In this document: positions 46,181 to 54,613 of the stretch, piece after piece
Layout: each line of letters starts with the position of its first letter
Position numbering within the stretch: the first letter of the stretch is position 1
Origin: CAMLJR01 sp964500675
GTDB lineage: Bacteria; Pseudomonadota; Gammaproteobacteria; Pseudomonadales; CAMLJR01
Length of the DNA stretch: 64,000 nucleotides
Reading direction: 5' to 3'
Assembly (NCBI GenBank): GCA_964500675.1
Contig: CAZCNY010000006.1
Location: 192,952-256,951, forward strand
Notes under the pieces: generated by a model
The model's input: the letters and a program-made list of their open reading frames with translations, nothing else
What the model was told of the DNA's origin: nothing
The model's database searches: none
Translations under genes and position numbers: made by a program

Positions 46181-47332
46181 ATGATCGACCACATCGATCG
46201 CTCCTCTATCGATCGCACGCGCATGGCCGAAGCCATTCAACTCGCGCGCCGTGGTCTCTATACGACTTCGCCAAACCCGCGCGTGGGCTGCATGCTCGTG
46301 CGCGACGGCATCATTATCGGCCGCGGCTGGCACCAATGGGCCGGCGCCGCGCACGCGGAAATCAACGCATTGCGCGATGCCGAGAAGATGCACGGCAGCG
46401 CTCGCGGCGCCACCGCTTATGTGACACTGGAGCCGTGCAGCCACCACGGCAAAACGCCGCCGTGCTGCGAAGCGCTGGTCGCCGCCGGTATTACGCGCGT
46501 GGTTGCAGCGATGCTGGATCCAAATCCGCTCGTCAGCGGACGCGGCCTCGATTATTTACGCAACGCGGGCATTGCGGTCGAATCGGGTTTGCTCGAAAGC
46601 GAAGCGCGCGAATTGAATCCCGGCTTTATCAGCCGCATGACACGCAAGCGGCCGTGGGTGCGCGTGAAACTGGCGATGAGCTTGGACGGCCGCACCGCGA
46701 TGGCATCGGGCGAAAGCCAATGGCTGACAGGTGTCGCGGCGCGCTCCGATGTGCAGCGTCTGCGCGCGCGCAGTTGCGCGATTGTGAGCAGCGCTGAAAC
46801 TGTGTTGCGCGATAACGCCGCACTGAGTGTGCGCGCAGCGGAATTGAATTTGGAAAACGCGCAAGAAATTGCGAAGCGCCAACCGCTGCGCATGGTGCTC
46901 GATTCGCAATTGCGCCTGCATCCGCCCGCGCGTATTTTCGCGCAGCCCGGCCGACTCGTGATCACCACCCTCAACGACGAGCAAAAACGTTGGGAGCAGA
47001 TCATCGATGGCGGCGCTGAAATTTTTCACGCGCCCGAAACTGCCGGTCGTGTCGATTTGAATGCGGTAATGAATTACCTCACCGAACAGCAATGCAATGA
47101 GATACTGATCGAAGCGGGTCCGACGCTCGCGGGCGCATTCTGGCGCGCGGGGCTCGTCGATTGGTTGACGATTTACCTCGCGCCGACTTTACTCGGCAGT
47201 GCCGGCCGCCCGCTACTGGAATTGTCGCTCGATAAAATGCGCGAGCAACAGCGGCTCGATATTCGCGATATTCGCGCGGTCGGCAATGATTGGCGCATCG
47301 ATGCCGTGCCGATCAAATCGCAGCAAAGTTAA
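46181..47332 (+). CDS. ribD: Bifunctional RibD (riboflavin deaminase/reductase)
   Basis: A 383-residue protein with an N-terminal cytidine-deaminase-like domain (SPNPRVGCMLV, HAEINALRDA, TLEPCSHHGKTPPCCEA with zinc ligands) and a C-terminal reductase (VKLAMSLDGRTAMASGES, EILIEAGPTLAGAF). It catalyses two steps from GTP-derived pyrimidine to ribitylaminouracil phosphate. ribE follows 22 bases after. Confidence 0.96.
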   Translation: MIDHIDRSSIDRTRMAEAIQLARRGLYTTSPNPRVGCMLVRDGIIIGRGWHQWAGAAHAEINALRDAEKMHGSARGATAYVTLEPCSHHGKTPPCCEALVAAGITRVVAAMLDPNPLVSGRGLDYLRNAGIAVESGLLESEARELNPGFISRMTRKRPWVRVKLAMSLDGRTAMASGESQWLTGVAARSDVQRLRARSCAIVSSAETVLRDNAALSVRAAELNLENAQEIAKRQPLRMVLDSQLRLHPPARIFAQPGRLVITTLNDEQKRWEQIIDGGAEIFHAPETAGRVDLNAVMNYLTEQQCNEILIEAGPTLAGAFWRAGLVDWLTIYLAPTLLGSAGRPLLELSLDKMREQQRLDIRDIRAVGNDWRIDAVPIKSQQS

Positions 47333-47354
47333 GTTAATTCGCAGGCCATGTTTG

Positions 47355-48047
47355 ATGTTTACCGGAATTATTGAAACCGTCGGCAAAGTCGTCGCGTTGC
47401 AACCGAGCAACGGCGATTTGCGCCTGCGTATTGCGAGCGCCGATATCGTGCGCGGAGCCGGCCTTGTCACAAGCGGCGCGGCGCTCGGCGACAGCATCGC
47501 CACCAATGGCGTCTGTCTCACCGTGGTCGACTTGCCGGGCGATGGTTTCTGGGCCGATGTCTCGCGCGAAACGCTGGCACACACGACAATTTCGCAGTGG
47601 AAAATCGGCGACAGCGTCAATCTCGAAAAAGCGCTGACGCCGCAGGCACGGCTCGGCGGCCATATCGTGAGCGGCCATGTCGATGGCGTTGGCGAAGTGG
47701 TTAAGCGCAGTGAAGACGCGCGCTCGATTCGCTTCACGCTGCGCGCGCCGGATGCGCTGGCAAAATACATCGCGCACAAAGGTTCGATTTGCGTCGATGG
47801 CATCAGCCTGACCGTAAATGCGGTGAACGGCGCCGAGTTTGAATTGAATATCGTGCCGCACACAGCGCGCGTCACGATTTGTGGAAATTATCGAATAGGT
47901 ACGCGCGTCAATCTCGAAGTCGATGTCATCGCGCGTTATCTCGAACGCTTGCTGCTCGGCGATAAAGCGGCGCAAGCTACTCAAGCTACTAACAAGTGTA
48001 GTATTACCGCAGCGTTTCTCGCCGAACACGGATTCGGTTCCAATTAA
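47355..48047 (+). CDS. ribE: Riboflavin synthase alpha subunit
   Basis: A 230-residue protein starting MFTGIIETVGKVVAL, with the internal duplication of lumazine-binding domains (GDSIATNGVCLTVVDL and KGSICVDGISLTVNAV). It makes riboflavin from two 6,7-dimethyl-8-ribityllumazine molecules. The family N-terminus MFTGII fixes the start at 47355. ribBA starts 13 bases after its stop. The gene is also called ribC in some systems. Confidence 0.96.
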   Translation: MFTGIIETVGKVVALQPSNGDLRLRIASADIVRGAGLVTSGAALGDSIATNGVCLTVVDLPGDGFWADVSRETLAHTTISQWKIGDSVNLEKALTPQARLGGHIVSGHVDGVGEVVKRSEDARSIRFTLRAPDALAKYIAHKGSICVDGISLTVNAVNGAEFELNIVPHTARVTICGNYRIGTRVNLEVDVIARYLERLLLGDKAAQATQATNKCSITAAFLAEHGFGSN

Positions 48048-48059
48048 TTAGGCTTACGC

Positions 48060-49172
48060 ATGGCACTCAACACGATTGAAGAAATTATTCAGGATATTCG
48101 CCTCGGCAAAATGGTGATCCTGATGGACGACGAAGATCGCGAAAACGAAGGCGATATCGTCATGGCCGCCGAGTGTGTCACCGCTGAGCATATCGCTTTC
48201 ATGGCGCGCTTTGCCTGCGGTTTGATTTGCATGCCGATGACGCGCGAACGCTGCGAGCGCTTGAAATTGCCGCTTATGGTGCAGCGCAATGCATCGGGGT
48301 TCGGCACTAAATTCACCGTATCGATCGAAGCCGCGCACGGTGTCACCACAGGTATTTCCGCAGCCGATCGCGCGCTCACCGTGCGCGCCGCGGCCGCGCG
48401 CAATGCGAAAGCCGATGACATCGTGCAACCGGGCCACATTTTTCCGCTGATGGCCGAGCCAGGCGGTGTGCTCGTGCGCGCCGGCCATACCGAAGCGGCT
48501 TGCGATCTGTCGCGACTCGCAGGCTTCGACTCCTCCGGTGTGATCTGCGAAATCATGAACCCCGATGGCACCATGGCACGCCGTCCCGACCTCGAAAAAT
48601 TTGCGCAGGAACACGGCATCAAAATCGGCACCATCGCCGATTTAATTCACTACCGCGTCATCAACGAAAGCAGTATCGAAAAAATCAGCGAAGGCACGAT
48701 ACAAACCGATCACGGCGACTTTACGCTGCACACCTATCGCGACAGCTATCACGGCGATATACACCTCGGCGTCGTCAAGGGCGATCTCGCGCAGAATCCG
48801 GCACCGCTCGTGCGCGTGCAATTCACCAGCACCCTGCGCGATCTGGTCGGCACGCAGACGCGCGCGCGCGGCGGCTGGAACACGCAGCGCTGCCTGAAAA
48901 AAATCAGCGAAGAAGGCGGCATCTTGTTGATTCTCGGCGGCAACGAATCGCCGAACGATCTGCTGGCGAGCGTCGATATCGCGCTCGGCAAACGCGACAC
49001 GCCGGCACCGGCCGCGATCGGCGGACGCAGCACGCAAATGACCATCGGTCTCGGCTCGCAGATATTGCGCGATCTGGGCGTGCGCAAGTTTCGCGTGCTG
49101 GGCACGCCGGTAAAATACAACGCTATTTCCGGCTTCGATCTCGAAATCGTCGAGTATGTTGAATCGACATGA
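48060..49172 (+). CDS. ribBA: 3,4-dihydroxy-2-butanone-4-phosphate synthase with RibA-like C-terminal domain
   Basis: A 370-residue protein. The N-terminal 200 residues are a DHBP synthase (ILMDDEDRENEGDIVMAAE, HGVTTGISAADRA, GHIFPLMAEPGGVLVRAGHTEAACDL). The C-terminal domain is a GTP cyclohydrolase II relative, but I do not see the zinc cysteine motif that active RibA needs. This matches RibBX-type hybrids, in which only the RibB part works. The protein makes the four-carbon unit of riboflavin. Confidence 0.9.
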   Translation: MALNTIEEIIQDIRLGKMVILMDDEDRENEGDIVMAAECVTAEHIAFMARFACGLICMPMTRERCERLKLPLMVQRNASGFGTKFTVSIEAAHGVTTGISAADRALTVRAAAARNAKADDIVQPGHIFPLMAEPGGVLVRAGHTEAACDLSRLAGFDSSGVICEIMNPDGTMARRPDLEKFAQEHGIKIGTIADLIHYRVINESSIEKISEGTIQTDHGDFTLHTYRDSYHGDIHLGVVKGDLAQNPAPLVRVQFTSTLRDLVGTQTRARGGWNTQRCLKKISEEGGILLILGGNESPNDLLASVDIALGKRDTPAPAAIGGRSTQMTIGLGSQILRDLGVRKFRVLGTPVKYNAISGFDLEIVEYVEST

Positions 49173-49222
49173 TCGCGCTGAAGCGAATTAATGTTATTAA
49201 AAATTGAGAGCAAGGAAATATT

Positions 49223-49690
49223 ATGGCCATCAAAACCATCGAAGGTACTTTCGTTGCAACCAAAGGTAATTTCGCGATCGTGGTGGGACGCTGGAACAGT
49301 TTCGTTGTCGAAAGTCTGCTCAGTGCCGCGATCGACACGCTGCAGCGCCACGGCATCGCCGACAATAAAATCACCGTCGTGCGCGCCCCGGGTGCATTCG
49401 AAATTCCGCTGGTGTGCAAAAAAATCGCCGAGCAGAAAAAATTCGACGCCATCATTGCACTCGGCGCCGTAATTCGCGGCGGCACGCCGCATTTCGAGTA
49501 CGTCGCGGGCGAATGCACGAAAGGCTTGGCGCAGGTGATGATGGAATACGGTGTACCCGTCGCGTTCGGCGTGTTGACGGTCGACACCATCGAACAAGCG
49601 ATCGAGCGCGCGGGCACCAAAGCCGGCAACAAAGGCGCGGAAGCAGCGCTATCGGCGCTGGAAATGGTGAGCCTGCTCGGCAGTTTGTAG
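49223..49690 (+). CDS. ribH: 6,7-dimethyl-8-ribityllumazine synthase
   Basis: A 155-residue protein with FAIVVGRWNSFVVESLL, VRAPGAFEIPLVCKKIAE, IALGAVIRGGTPHFEYVAGECTKGL and FGVLTVDTIEQAIERAGTKAGNKGAEAAL. It joins RibB and RibD products to make lumazine, the substrate for riboflavin synthase. It forms part of the rib operon, with nusB after it. Confidence 0.97.
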   Translation: MAIKTIEGTFVATKGNFAIVVGRWNSFVVESLLSAAIDTLQRHGIADNKITVVRAPGAFEIPLVCKKIAEQKKFDAIIALGAVIRGGTPHFEYVAGECTKGLAQVMMEYGVPVAFGVLTVDTIEQAIERAGTKAGNKGAEAALSALEMVSLLGSL

Positions 49691-49698
49691 CTTTTAGT

Positions 49699-49742
49699 TC
49701 CCCCCTCTGCTGGCTTCTAAAGGGTCTAAAGGAGAGGGGAAA
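49699..49742. repeat. REP-like repeat, long form (copy D)
   Basis: Inverted copy of the family, with TTCCCC arms and the internal TTTAGACCCTTTAG block on the minus strand. It fills the gap between ribH and nusB. Confidence 0.7.
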
Positions 49743-49795
49743 AACCCCAAACGCAATCATCACGATTGTCGTGTTCTTTAAATGAGAGTTACGCA

Positions 49796-50251
49796 GTGAC
49801 AAAATCTTCCGGCTTCAATCCCGCGTTGCGCCACAAAGCGCGTCACTACGCGATGCAGGCGCTGTATCAATGGCAGATCAGCCACAATGCGCTGCAACAA
49901 ATCGAACAGCAATTTCGCGCCGAATACGATTTCTCCCAAGTCGACCTCGAATTCTTCCAGGAATTACTGCATCGCATTCCCGCGCAGCTCGGCGAAATCG
50001 ACGCGCTATTTGCTCCCTATCTCGACCGCACTCTTAAAGAATTGACGCCGATTGAACTCGCGCTGCTGCGCATCGGCACGTATGAACTCGCGCATCGCAT
50101 CGATGTACCGTTCAAAGTCGCCATCAATGAAGCTGTGTCGCTGGCAAAAAAATTCGGTGCGGCGGAAAGTCATAAATACATCAATGGCGTGCTCGACAAT
50201 GTCGCTAAACAGACGCGCACCGTCGAGATCGCCGCCGAGAAAAACAGGTAA
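49796..50251 (+). CDS. nusB: Transcription antitermination protein NusB
   Basis: A 151-residue all-helical protein: RHKARHYAMQALYQW, FFQELLHRIPAQLGEIDALFAPYL, LTPIELALLRIGTYEL and KVAINEAVSLAKKFGAAESHKYINGVLDNVAK. NusB binds boxA RNA and S10 in rRNA antitermination. The start is the GTG at 49796, with GAGAG upstream; a TTG further upstream (49766) lies closer to the repeat. thiL starts seven bases after the stop. Confidence 0.94.
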   Translation: MTKSSGFNPALRHKARHYAMQALYQWQISHNALQQIEQQFRAEYDFSQVDLEFFQELLHRIPAQLGEIDALFAPYLDRTLKELTPIELALLRIGTYELAHRIDVPFKVAINEAVSLAKKFGAAESHKYINGVLDNVAKQTRTVEIAAEKNR

Positions 50252-50257
50252 CTCGCG

Positions 50258-51244
50258 ATGGCGCTCGGTGAATTCGAACTGATCGCGCGCTATTTTTCGA
50301 ATCTTGGAAATTCCGCGAAAAATATCCACGCGATCGATCTCGCAGTCGGCGACGATTGCGCATTAATCACGCCGCCACCTGGGCAGCAGCTCGCTATCTC
50401 CGTCGATACACTTGTCGCCGATGTACATTTTCCCGCGCAAGCTGATGCGTATTTCGTCGCGCAAAAAGCGCTGCGCTGCAATTTGTCCGATCTCGCCGCG
50501 ATGGGCGCGGAGCCACTCGCATTTACGCTCGCACTCTCGCTGCCACACGCCGATGAAACCTGGCTCGCCGCCTTCAGCCGCGGCCTGCGCGATTGCGCGA
50601 ATGAATTCAATATTCCGCTAATCGGCGGCGACACCACGCGCAATCCCACGGCGACGATCACGATTCAAGTGATGGGCACGCTACCGATCGGCAGGGCATT
50701 ACTGCGCAGCGGCGCGAAGGTTGGCGATGCGATTTATGTTTCAGGCTCGCTCGGCGATGCGCGCGCGGCGCTCGACTTTCTCGCGACACCCAATACGCAA
50801 TTGAATAGCGATCAGCAGTTTTATTTAGCGCGCTATTATCAAGCTTCACCGCGCATTGCGCTCGGTATTGCGCTGCGCGGCATAGCTAATTCGGCCATCG
50901 ATATTTCCGATGGGCTCGCCGCCGATCTCGGTCATATTCTCGAACGCAGCTCGCTTTTCTCCAACAATCAAGTGGGCGCAGAAATCGAGATCGCGAAACT
51001 ACCGCTATCCTCCGCTTTGCAAAAACACGTCGATGCGATCGAATTTGCGCTGAGCGGCGGCGACGATTACGAGCTGTGTTTTACCGTACCGCAACCAAAC
51101 AGGCATCTCATCGAAAATATCGCGCATTCGCTGCCGCTGCCGCTTACCGAAATCGGCATCATCACCGCGGGTACTCAATTAATCGCGCGCGATAAAAATG
51201 GGATTGAACAACCGCTCGAACAGCGCGGATACAAACACTTTTAG
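50258..51244 (+). CDS. thiL: Thiamine-monophosphate kinase
   Basis: A 328-residue PurM-like protein: LAVGDDCALITPPPGQQLAISVDTLVADVHFP, LRCNLSDLAAMGAEP, IGGDTTRNPTATITIQVMG and DISDGLAADLGHIL. It phosphorylates thiamine phosphate to the active diphosphate. The gene lies between nusB and pgpA, the usual gammaproteobacterial order. Confidence 0.96.
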   Translation: MALGEFELIARYFSNLGNSAKNIHAIDLAVGDDCALITPPPGQQLAISVDTLVADVHFPAQADAYFVAQKALRCNLSDLAAMGAEPLAFTLALSLPHADETWLAAFSRGLRDCANEFNIPLIGGDTTRNPTATITIQVMGTLPIGRALLRSGAKVGDAIYVSGSLGDARAALDFLATPNTQLNSDQQFYLARYYQASPRIALGIALRGIANSAIDISDGLAADLGHILERSSLFSNNQVGAEIEIAKLPLSSALQKHVDAIEFALSGGDDYELCFTVPQPNRHLIENIAHSLPLPLTEIGIITAGTQLIARDKNGIEQPLEQRGYKHF

Positions 51245-51265
51245 CCGTGGCCAAATCCATCTGCA

Positions 51266-51778
51266 ATGAATAAACCCATCGACATAAATAAACCCGACTG
51301 GCGCAATCCGATACATCTCATCGCCGCCGGCTTCGGTAGCGGACTCGCGCCGCGCGCGCCGGGAACGTTCGGTACACTCGCAGCGTTGATTCCGTGGTGG
51401 CCACTGCACTTCCTGCCAGCCACAGGGTATTGGACAGTTATCGCGGCCGGCATTGCATTGGGCATTTACGTGTGCGGCAAAACCGCGCGCGATTTGCGCA
51501 CGCACGATCATGGCTCGATCGTTTGGGATGAATTTATCGGTCTGTGGATTACGCTCGCGTGGCTGCCCATTGCTGATGCCGCGTCACCGATCGTGTTCAT
51601 CTGGATCGGCGCGGGATTTTTATTATTTCGTTTGTTCGATATCTGGAAACCGTGGCCCATTCGCTGGTGCGATGAGCACGTACACGGCGGCACCGGCATT
51701 ATGCTCGACGATATCCTGGCCGGTATGGTGGCGCTGGCTTTAATCCAAGCCACGCGATGGCTATTACCGGCTTTGTGA
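51266..51778 (+). CDS. pgpA: Phosphatidylglycerophosphatase A
   Basis: A 170-residue membrane protein with AAGFGSGLAPRAPGTFGTLAALIPWW, HDHGSIVWDEFIGLWITL, RWCDEHVHGGTGIMLDDILAG and several transmembrane helices. It removes phosphate from phosphatidylglycerophosphate to make phosphatidylglycerol in the inner membrane. It ends the glyA-to-pgpA run. Confidence 0.96.
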   Translation: MNKPIDINKPDWRNPIHLIAAGFGSGLAPRAPGTFGTLAALIPWWPLHFLPATGYWTVIAAGIALGIYVCGKTARDLRTHDHGSIVWDEFIGLWITLAWLPIADAASPIVFIWIGAGFLLFRLFDIWKPWPIRWCDEHVHGGTGIMLDDILAGMVALALIQATRWLLPAL

Positions 51779-51800
51779 GCCTCGGCGCCCGCGCCCGAAA

Positions 51801-52442
51801 CTAGACGCGCTTATCCGGTGGAATCGCCGCTGCGCACACTATCGTCGGCACCAGGTAGCGCCATAGCATCCGCCGGTATTCGTCCGCATTATTCTGTTCA
51901 GCCTCCACCATCAAAAAAGCCGACCCCACGCGAATGATCCAGTCTGTTAATTCTTCGAATTCGACGCCTTCGCGCAGCTCACCTGCCGCGCTCGCCGCCT
52001 CGAAGCGCGCTCGAAAATACGTCCTGGCGATGGCAAAAATTTCGGTGGAGTTTGCATAGATTCGACTCATCAATACGGTTGCCTCTCGCATGATGAGCAA
52101 AACTATTGGCGAACGCGGCACGTGCTCATTGGTGATCGCAAGCGTTTCAACGAGAAATTCAGCGAACGATGTCACTCCGGCCACGCGCTCGCTAATGAGT
52201 TCCAGCAGCTTGAGTTGTTCGCGTAACAGCACGCTCATTATCACTTCATCGCGATTTTGGAAGTAACGGTAAATCGTCGTGCGCGACACTTTCGCTTCGC
52301 GCGCGATATGCTCCATGCGCGTCTTCTGAAATGTGTTTTTTTGATAGCAGCGCAGCGCCGCATCGAGAATTTGCTCACGGGCGAAGTCGGAATCCGCCCG
52401 CTTGCCCCCGCCCCAACGCACGGTCATCCCATCTGTCGTCAT
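51801..52442 (-). CDS. TetR-family regulator
   Basis: A 213-residue protein with a TetR HTH near the N-terminus (HIAREAKVSRTTIYRYFQNRDEV, about residues 45-67) and a helical ligand-binding domain. The ligand and targets are unknown. Its upstream gap holds a 15-bp near-palindrome at 52495-52509 (ACCAGCG, C, CGCTGGT), a candidate operator. It converges on pgpA. Confidence 0.92.
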   Translation of the reverse strand: MTTDGMTVRWGGGKRADSDFAREQILDAALRCYQKNTFQKTRMEHIAREAKVSRTTIYRYFQNRDEVIMSVLLREQLKLLELISERVAGVTSFAEFLVETLAITNEHVPRSPIVLLIMREATVLMSRIYANSTEIFAIARTYFRARFEAASAAGELREGVEFEELTDWIIRVGSAFLMVEAEQNNADEYRRMLWRYLVPTIVCAAAIPPDKRV

Positions 52443-52617
52443 GATTCTTTCTCGAACTCAAAAAACGGCGCGCCAATACTGCATGACAGTGCTAACCAGC
52501 GCCGCTGGTGAAAAACATTATTATTATGGCACGCCCGATAAGTTCAGTAACCGAACCGATACGATACACATCGCACTATTAATCTACCTGATATTAATTT
52601 AAAGCGCAGCGATTAGG

Positions 52618-54006
52618 CTACAAATTCTCTTCGGCAAATGCCGCCAGGCGACTGCGCTCGATACCGTTCACGTGCATAACACCCGTGTGCGGAAACGTCT
52701 TGCACTTCTCGACAAGGTAGGTCAATCCCGAGGTCAACGGTGAAATATATTTGTTGTCGATTTGCGCAAGATTGCCCAGCACGACAATTTTTGAGTTCAC
52801 GCCGACGCGCGTGATAATCGATTTGAGCTGAAACTGTGTGAGTCCCTGCGCCTCGTCGATAATGATGTAAGCGTTATTGAACGAACGCCCGCGCATGAAA
52901 TTCAGCGACTTGAATTGAATATTCGCGCGCTGTTTGACGTACTCGATGCTGCTCATCGGCGAATCGTCGCCGCCATGCAGAACCTCCAGATTGTCGTCGA
53001 ACGCGGCGAGCCACGGCGCCATTTTCTCCTCTTCGGTACCCGGTAAAAACCCGATATCTTCGGCGATCGGCGGCGTCGAGCGCGCGATAATCAATTTGTC
53101 GTAACGCTTTTCCTCGATGATCGCGTGCAACCCATACGCGAGCGCGATGAGCGTTTTGCCAGAACCCGCCGGCCCTGTCAGCACCGTCATATCGACTTCG
53201 GAACGCTGAATCAAAAAGAACGCCATCGCCTGCTCGAGATTGCGCGGCGTCAGGCCCCACAGACGCTGCGACATCAGACGATCGACGTGCAGGTCGACAA
53301 GCTCGATAAACTCCGCGTCGAGATGTTCGATATAGCCGACGAAATCGCCGGCGTCGACGATAAACATATTCGGATACGCATCGGGTAATACCTCGCGCGC
53401 AATCAAATGCACGGTATCGGTACCGCGCCGGAAGGTTTTGACTTTGTCGACGCGCGACCAAAATTGCCCCTCGACGCGCTCATAACCTTTCGCCATCAAA
53501 TCGATATCATCGAGCACGCGATCCTTGCGGTAATCCTCGACATTTTGCAGTCCCGACCCCTTCGCCTTGAGCCGCATATTGATGTCTTTGGTGACGAGAC
53601 AAACGTAGGCGCCGATATTCGTCGCCTGCAAATGCAAGGCGACATTGATGATGCGATTGTCGTTGGCCTGCTGCGAAGAGCCATCGAGATACGGCGCTTT
53701 GTGATCGAGATGAATCAACTGATCGGGATAAACGGAGAGCCGGCCGTTGGGGCGCCCGCCAACACCGCTGCAGGGAATTTCCACACCCTCCTGAATTTCT
53801 TTTGGCGACGCGTTGGCGAGCACTTTGTCGATCGCATTGATCGCAATACGCGCTTCGCGGCTGACATCTTTATCGCGCCGATCCTTGATGGCATCGAGTT
53901 CCTCAAGCACGGTCATCGGCACCACAACACGATGCTCATCGAACGCATTCAGCGCTAACGGGTCGTGCAGCAGCACGTTGGTATCGAGGACGAAGATTTT
54001 TTCCAT
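52618..54006 (-). CDS. PIN-PhoH fusion protein (PhoH2-like)
   Basis: A 462-residue protein: an N-terminal PIN domain (KIFVLDTNVLLHDP with the first Asp, CLVTKDINMRLKAKG) and a C-terminal PhoH ATPase (LTGPAGSGKTLIALAYGLHA, IIARSTPPIAEDIGFLPGTEEEKM, NAYIIIDEAQGLTQFQLKSIITRVG). PIN-PhoH proteins of Mycobacterium act as sequence-specific RNA helicase and RNase. In gammaproteobacteria this is a widespread chromosomal gene. The start is the ATG at 54006, just before the PIN motif. Confidence 0.92.
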   Translation of the reverse strand: MEKIFVLDTNVLLHDPLALNAFDEHRVVVPMTVLEELDAIKDRRDKDVSREARIAINAIDKVLANASPKEIQEGVEIPCSGVGGRPNGRLSVYPDQLIHLDHKAPYLDGSSQQANDNRIINVALHLQATNIGAYVCLVTKDINMRLKAKGSGLQNVEDYRKDRVLDDIDLMAKGYERVEGQFWSRVDKVKTFRRGTDTVHLIAREVLPDAYPNMFIVDAGDFVGYIEHLDAEFIELVDLHVDRLMSQRLWGLTPRNLEQAMAFFLIQRSEVDMTVLTGPAGSGKTLIALAYGLHAIIEEKRYDKLIIARSTPPIAEDIGFLPGTEEEKMAPWLAAFDDNLEVLHGGDDSPMSSIEYVKQRANIQFKSLNFMRGRSFNNAYIIIDEAQGLTQFQLKSIITRVGVNSKIVVLGNLAQIDNKYISPLTSGLTYLVEKCKTFPHTGVMHVNGIERSRLAAFAEENL

Positions 54007-54613
54007 ATCGATTAATTCCCCGCAGTGATGACGTTTAAAAGGCAGCGCGGCAACATAATATCCGCGCATAAAAACCGGGCGCGCAACAACATTATCGATG
54101 TCATGCGCATTACACGTTTTCGGAGGAGCGAATTGCGAAGGAGGGTAAAGCAGATTGCGCGTCGCATGACATCACCGCTGCATCGAGCGGCTAAACGAGC
54201 CATGTGGGCTGACCACGGGCGCCGATACTTGTAGATCATGCGAATCACGCATATCAAGTGAATCAAACGCGGCCGCTCCCGACAGGGCATACATGATTAC
54301 GTTGCTGATCTGCCGAGCAGCAGAAACACCATGCGTGCAACGAAGCAATCCTGACAATTGAGCGTTCAATAGGATTATTTGAGTCAACCGTCAGTTTGTC
54401 AACCTAAGCGTTGGAAATATTTTCCGCGGAAAATAATTTCTTTATGACATCGGCGCTTAATGCAATCCACCGCGTTACCGAATACATAACGACTGCCATT
54501 CGAGCGCATTTTCCGCTACGCTATGCCACCCATCCTCGCCGCGGACTATCAATCCGGCAGCGGACCACCAACCGCATAAATTAAGCGCACAGCTGCACAG
54601 TCATCCAAATCGC
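54007..54613. other. Intergenic region with palindrome
   Basis: About 600 bases between the divergent PIN-PhoH and RNase II genes. No ORF is supported. A perfect 16-bp palindrome ATTTTCCGCGGAAAAT lies at 54419-54434, extended by GAAAT and AATTTC flanks. GTCAACC is found twice at 54383-54404. A 40-codon ATG frame on the minus strand (about 54172-54294) has no clear ribosome site. Confidence 0.6.

Noticed and set aside
54012..54387. Two minus-strand open frames (about 92 and 71 codons) upstream of PIN-PhoH
   Set aside because: No ribosome sites, Arg/Met-rich composition in one, and no family match.
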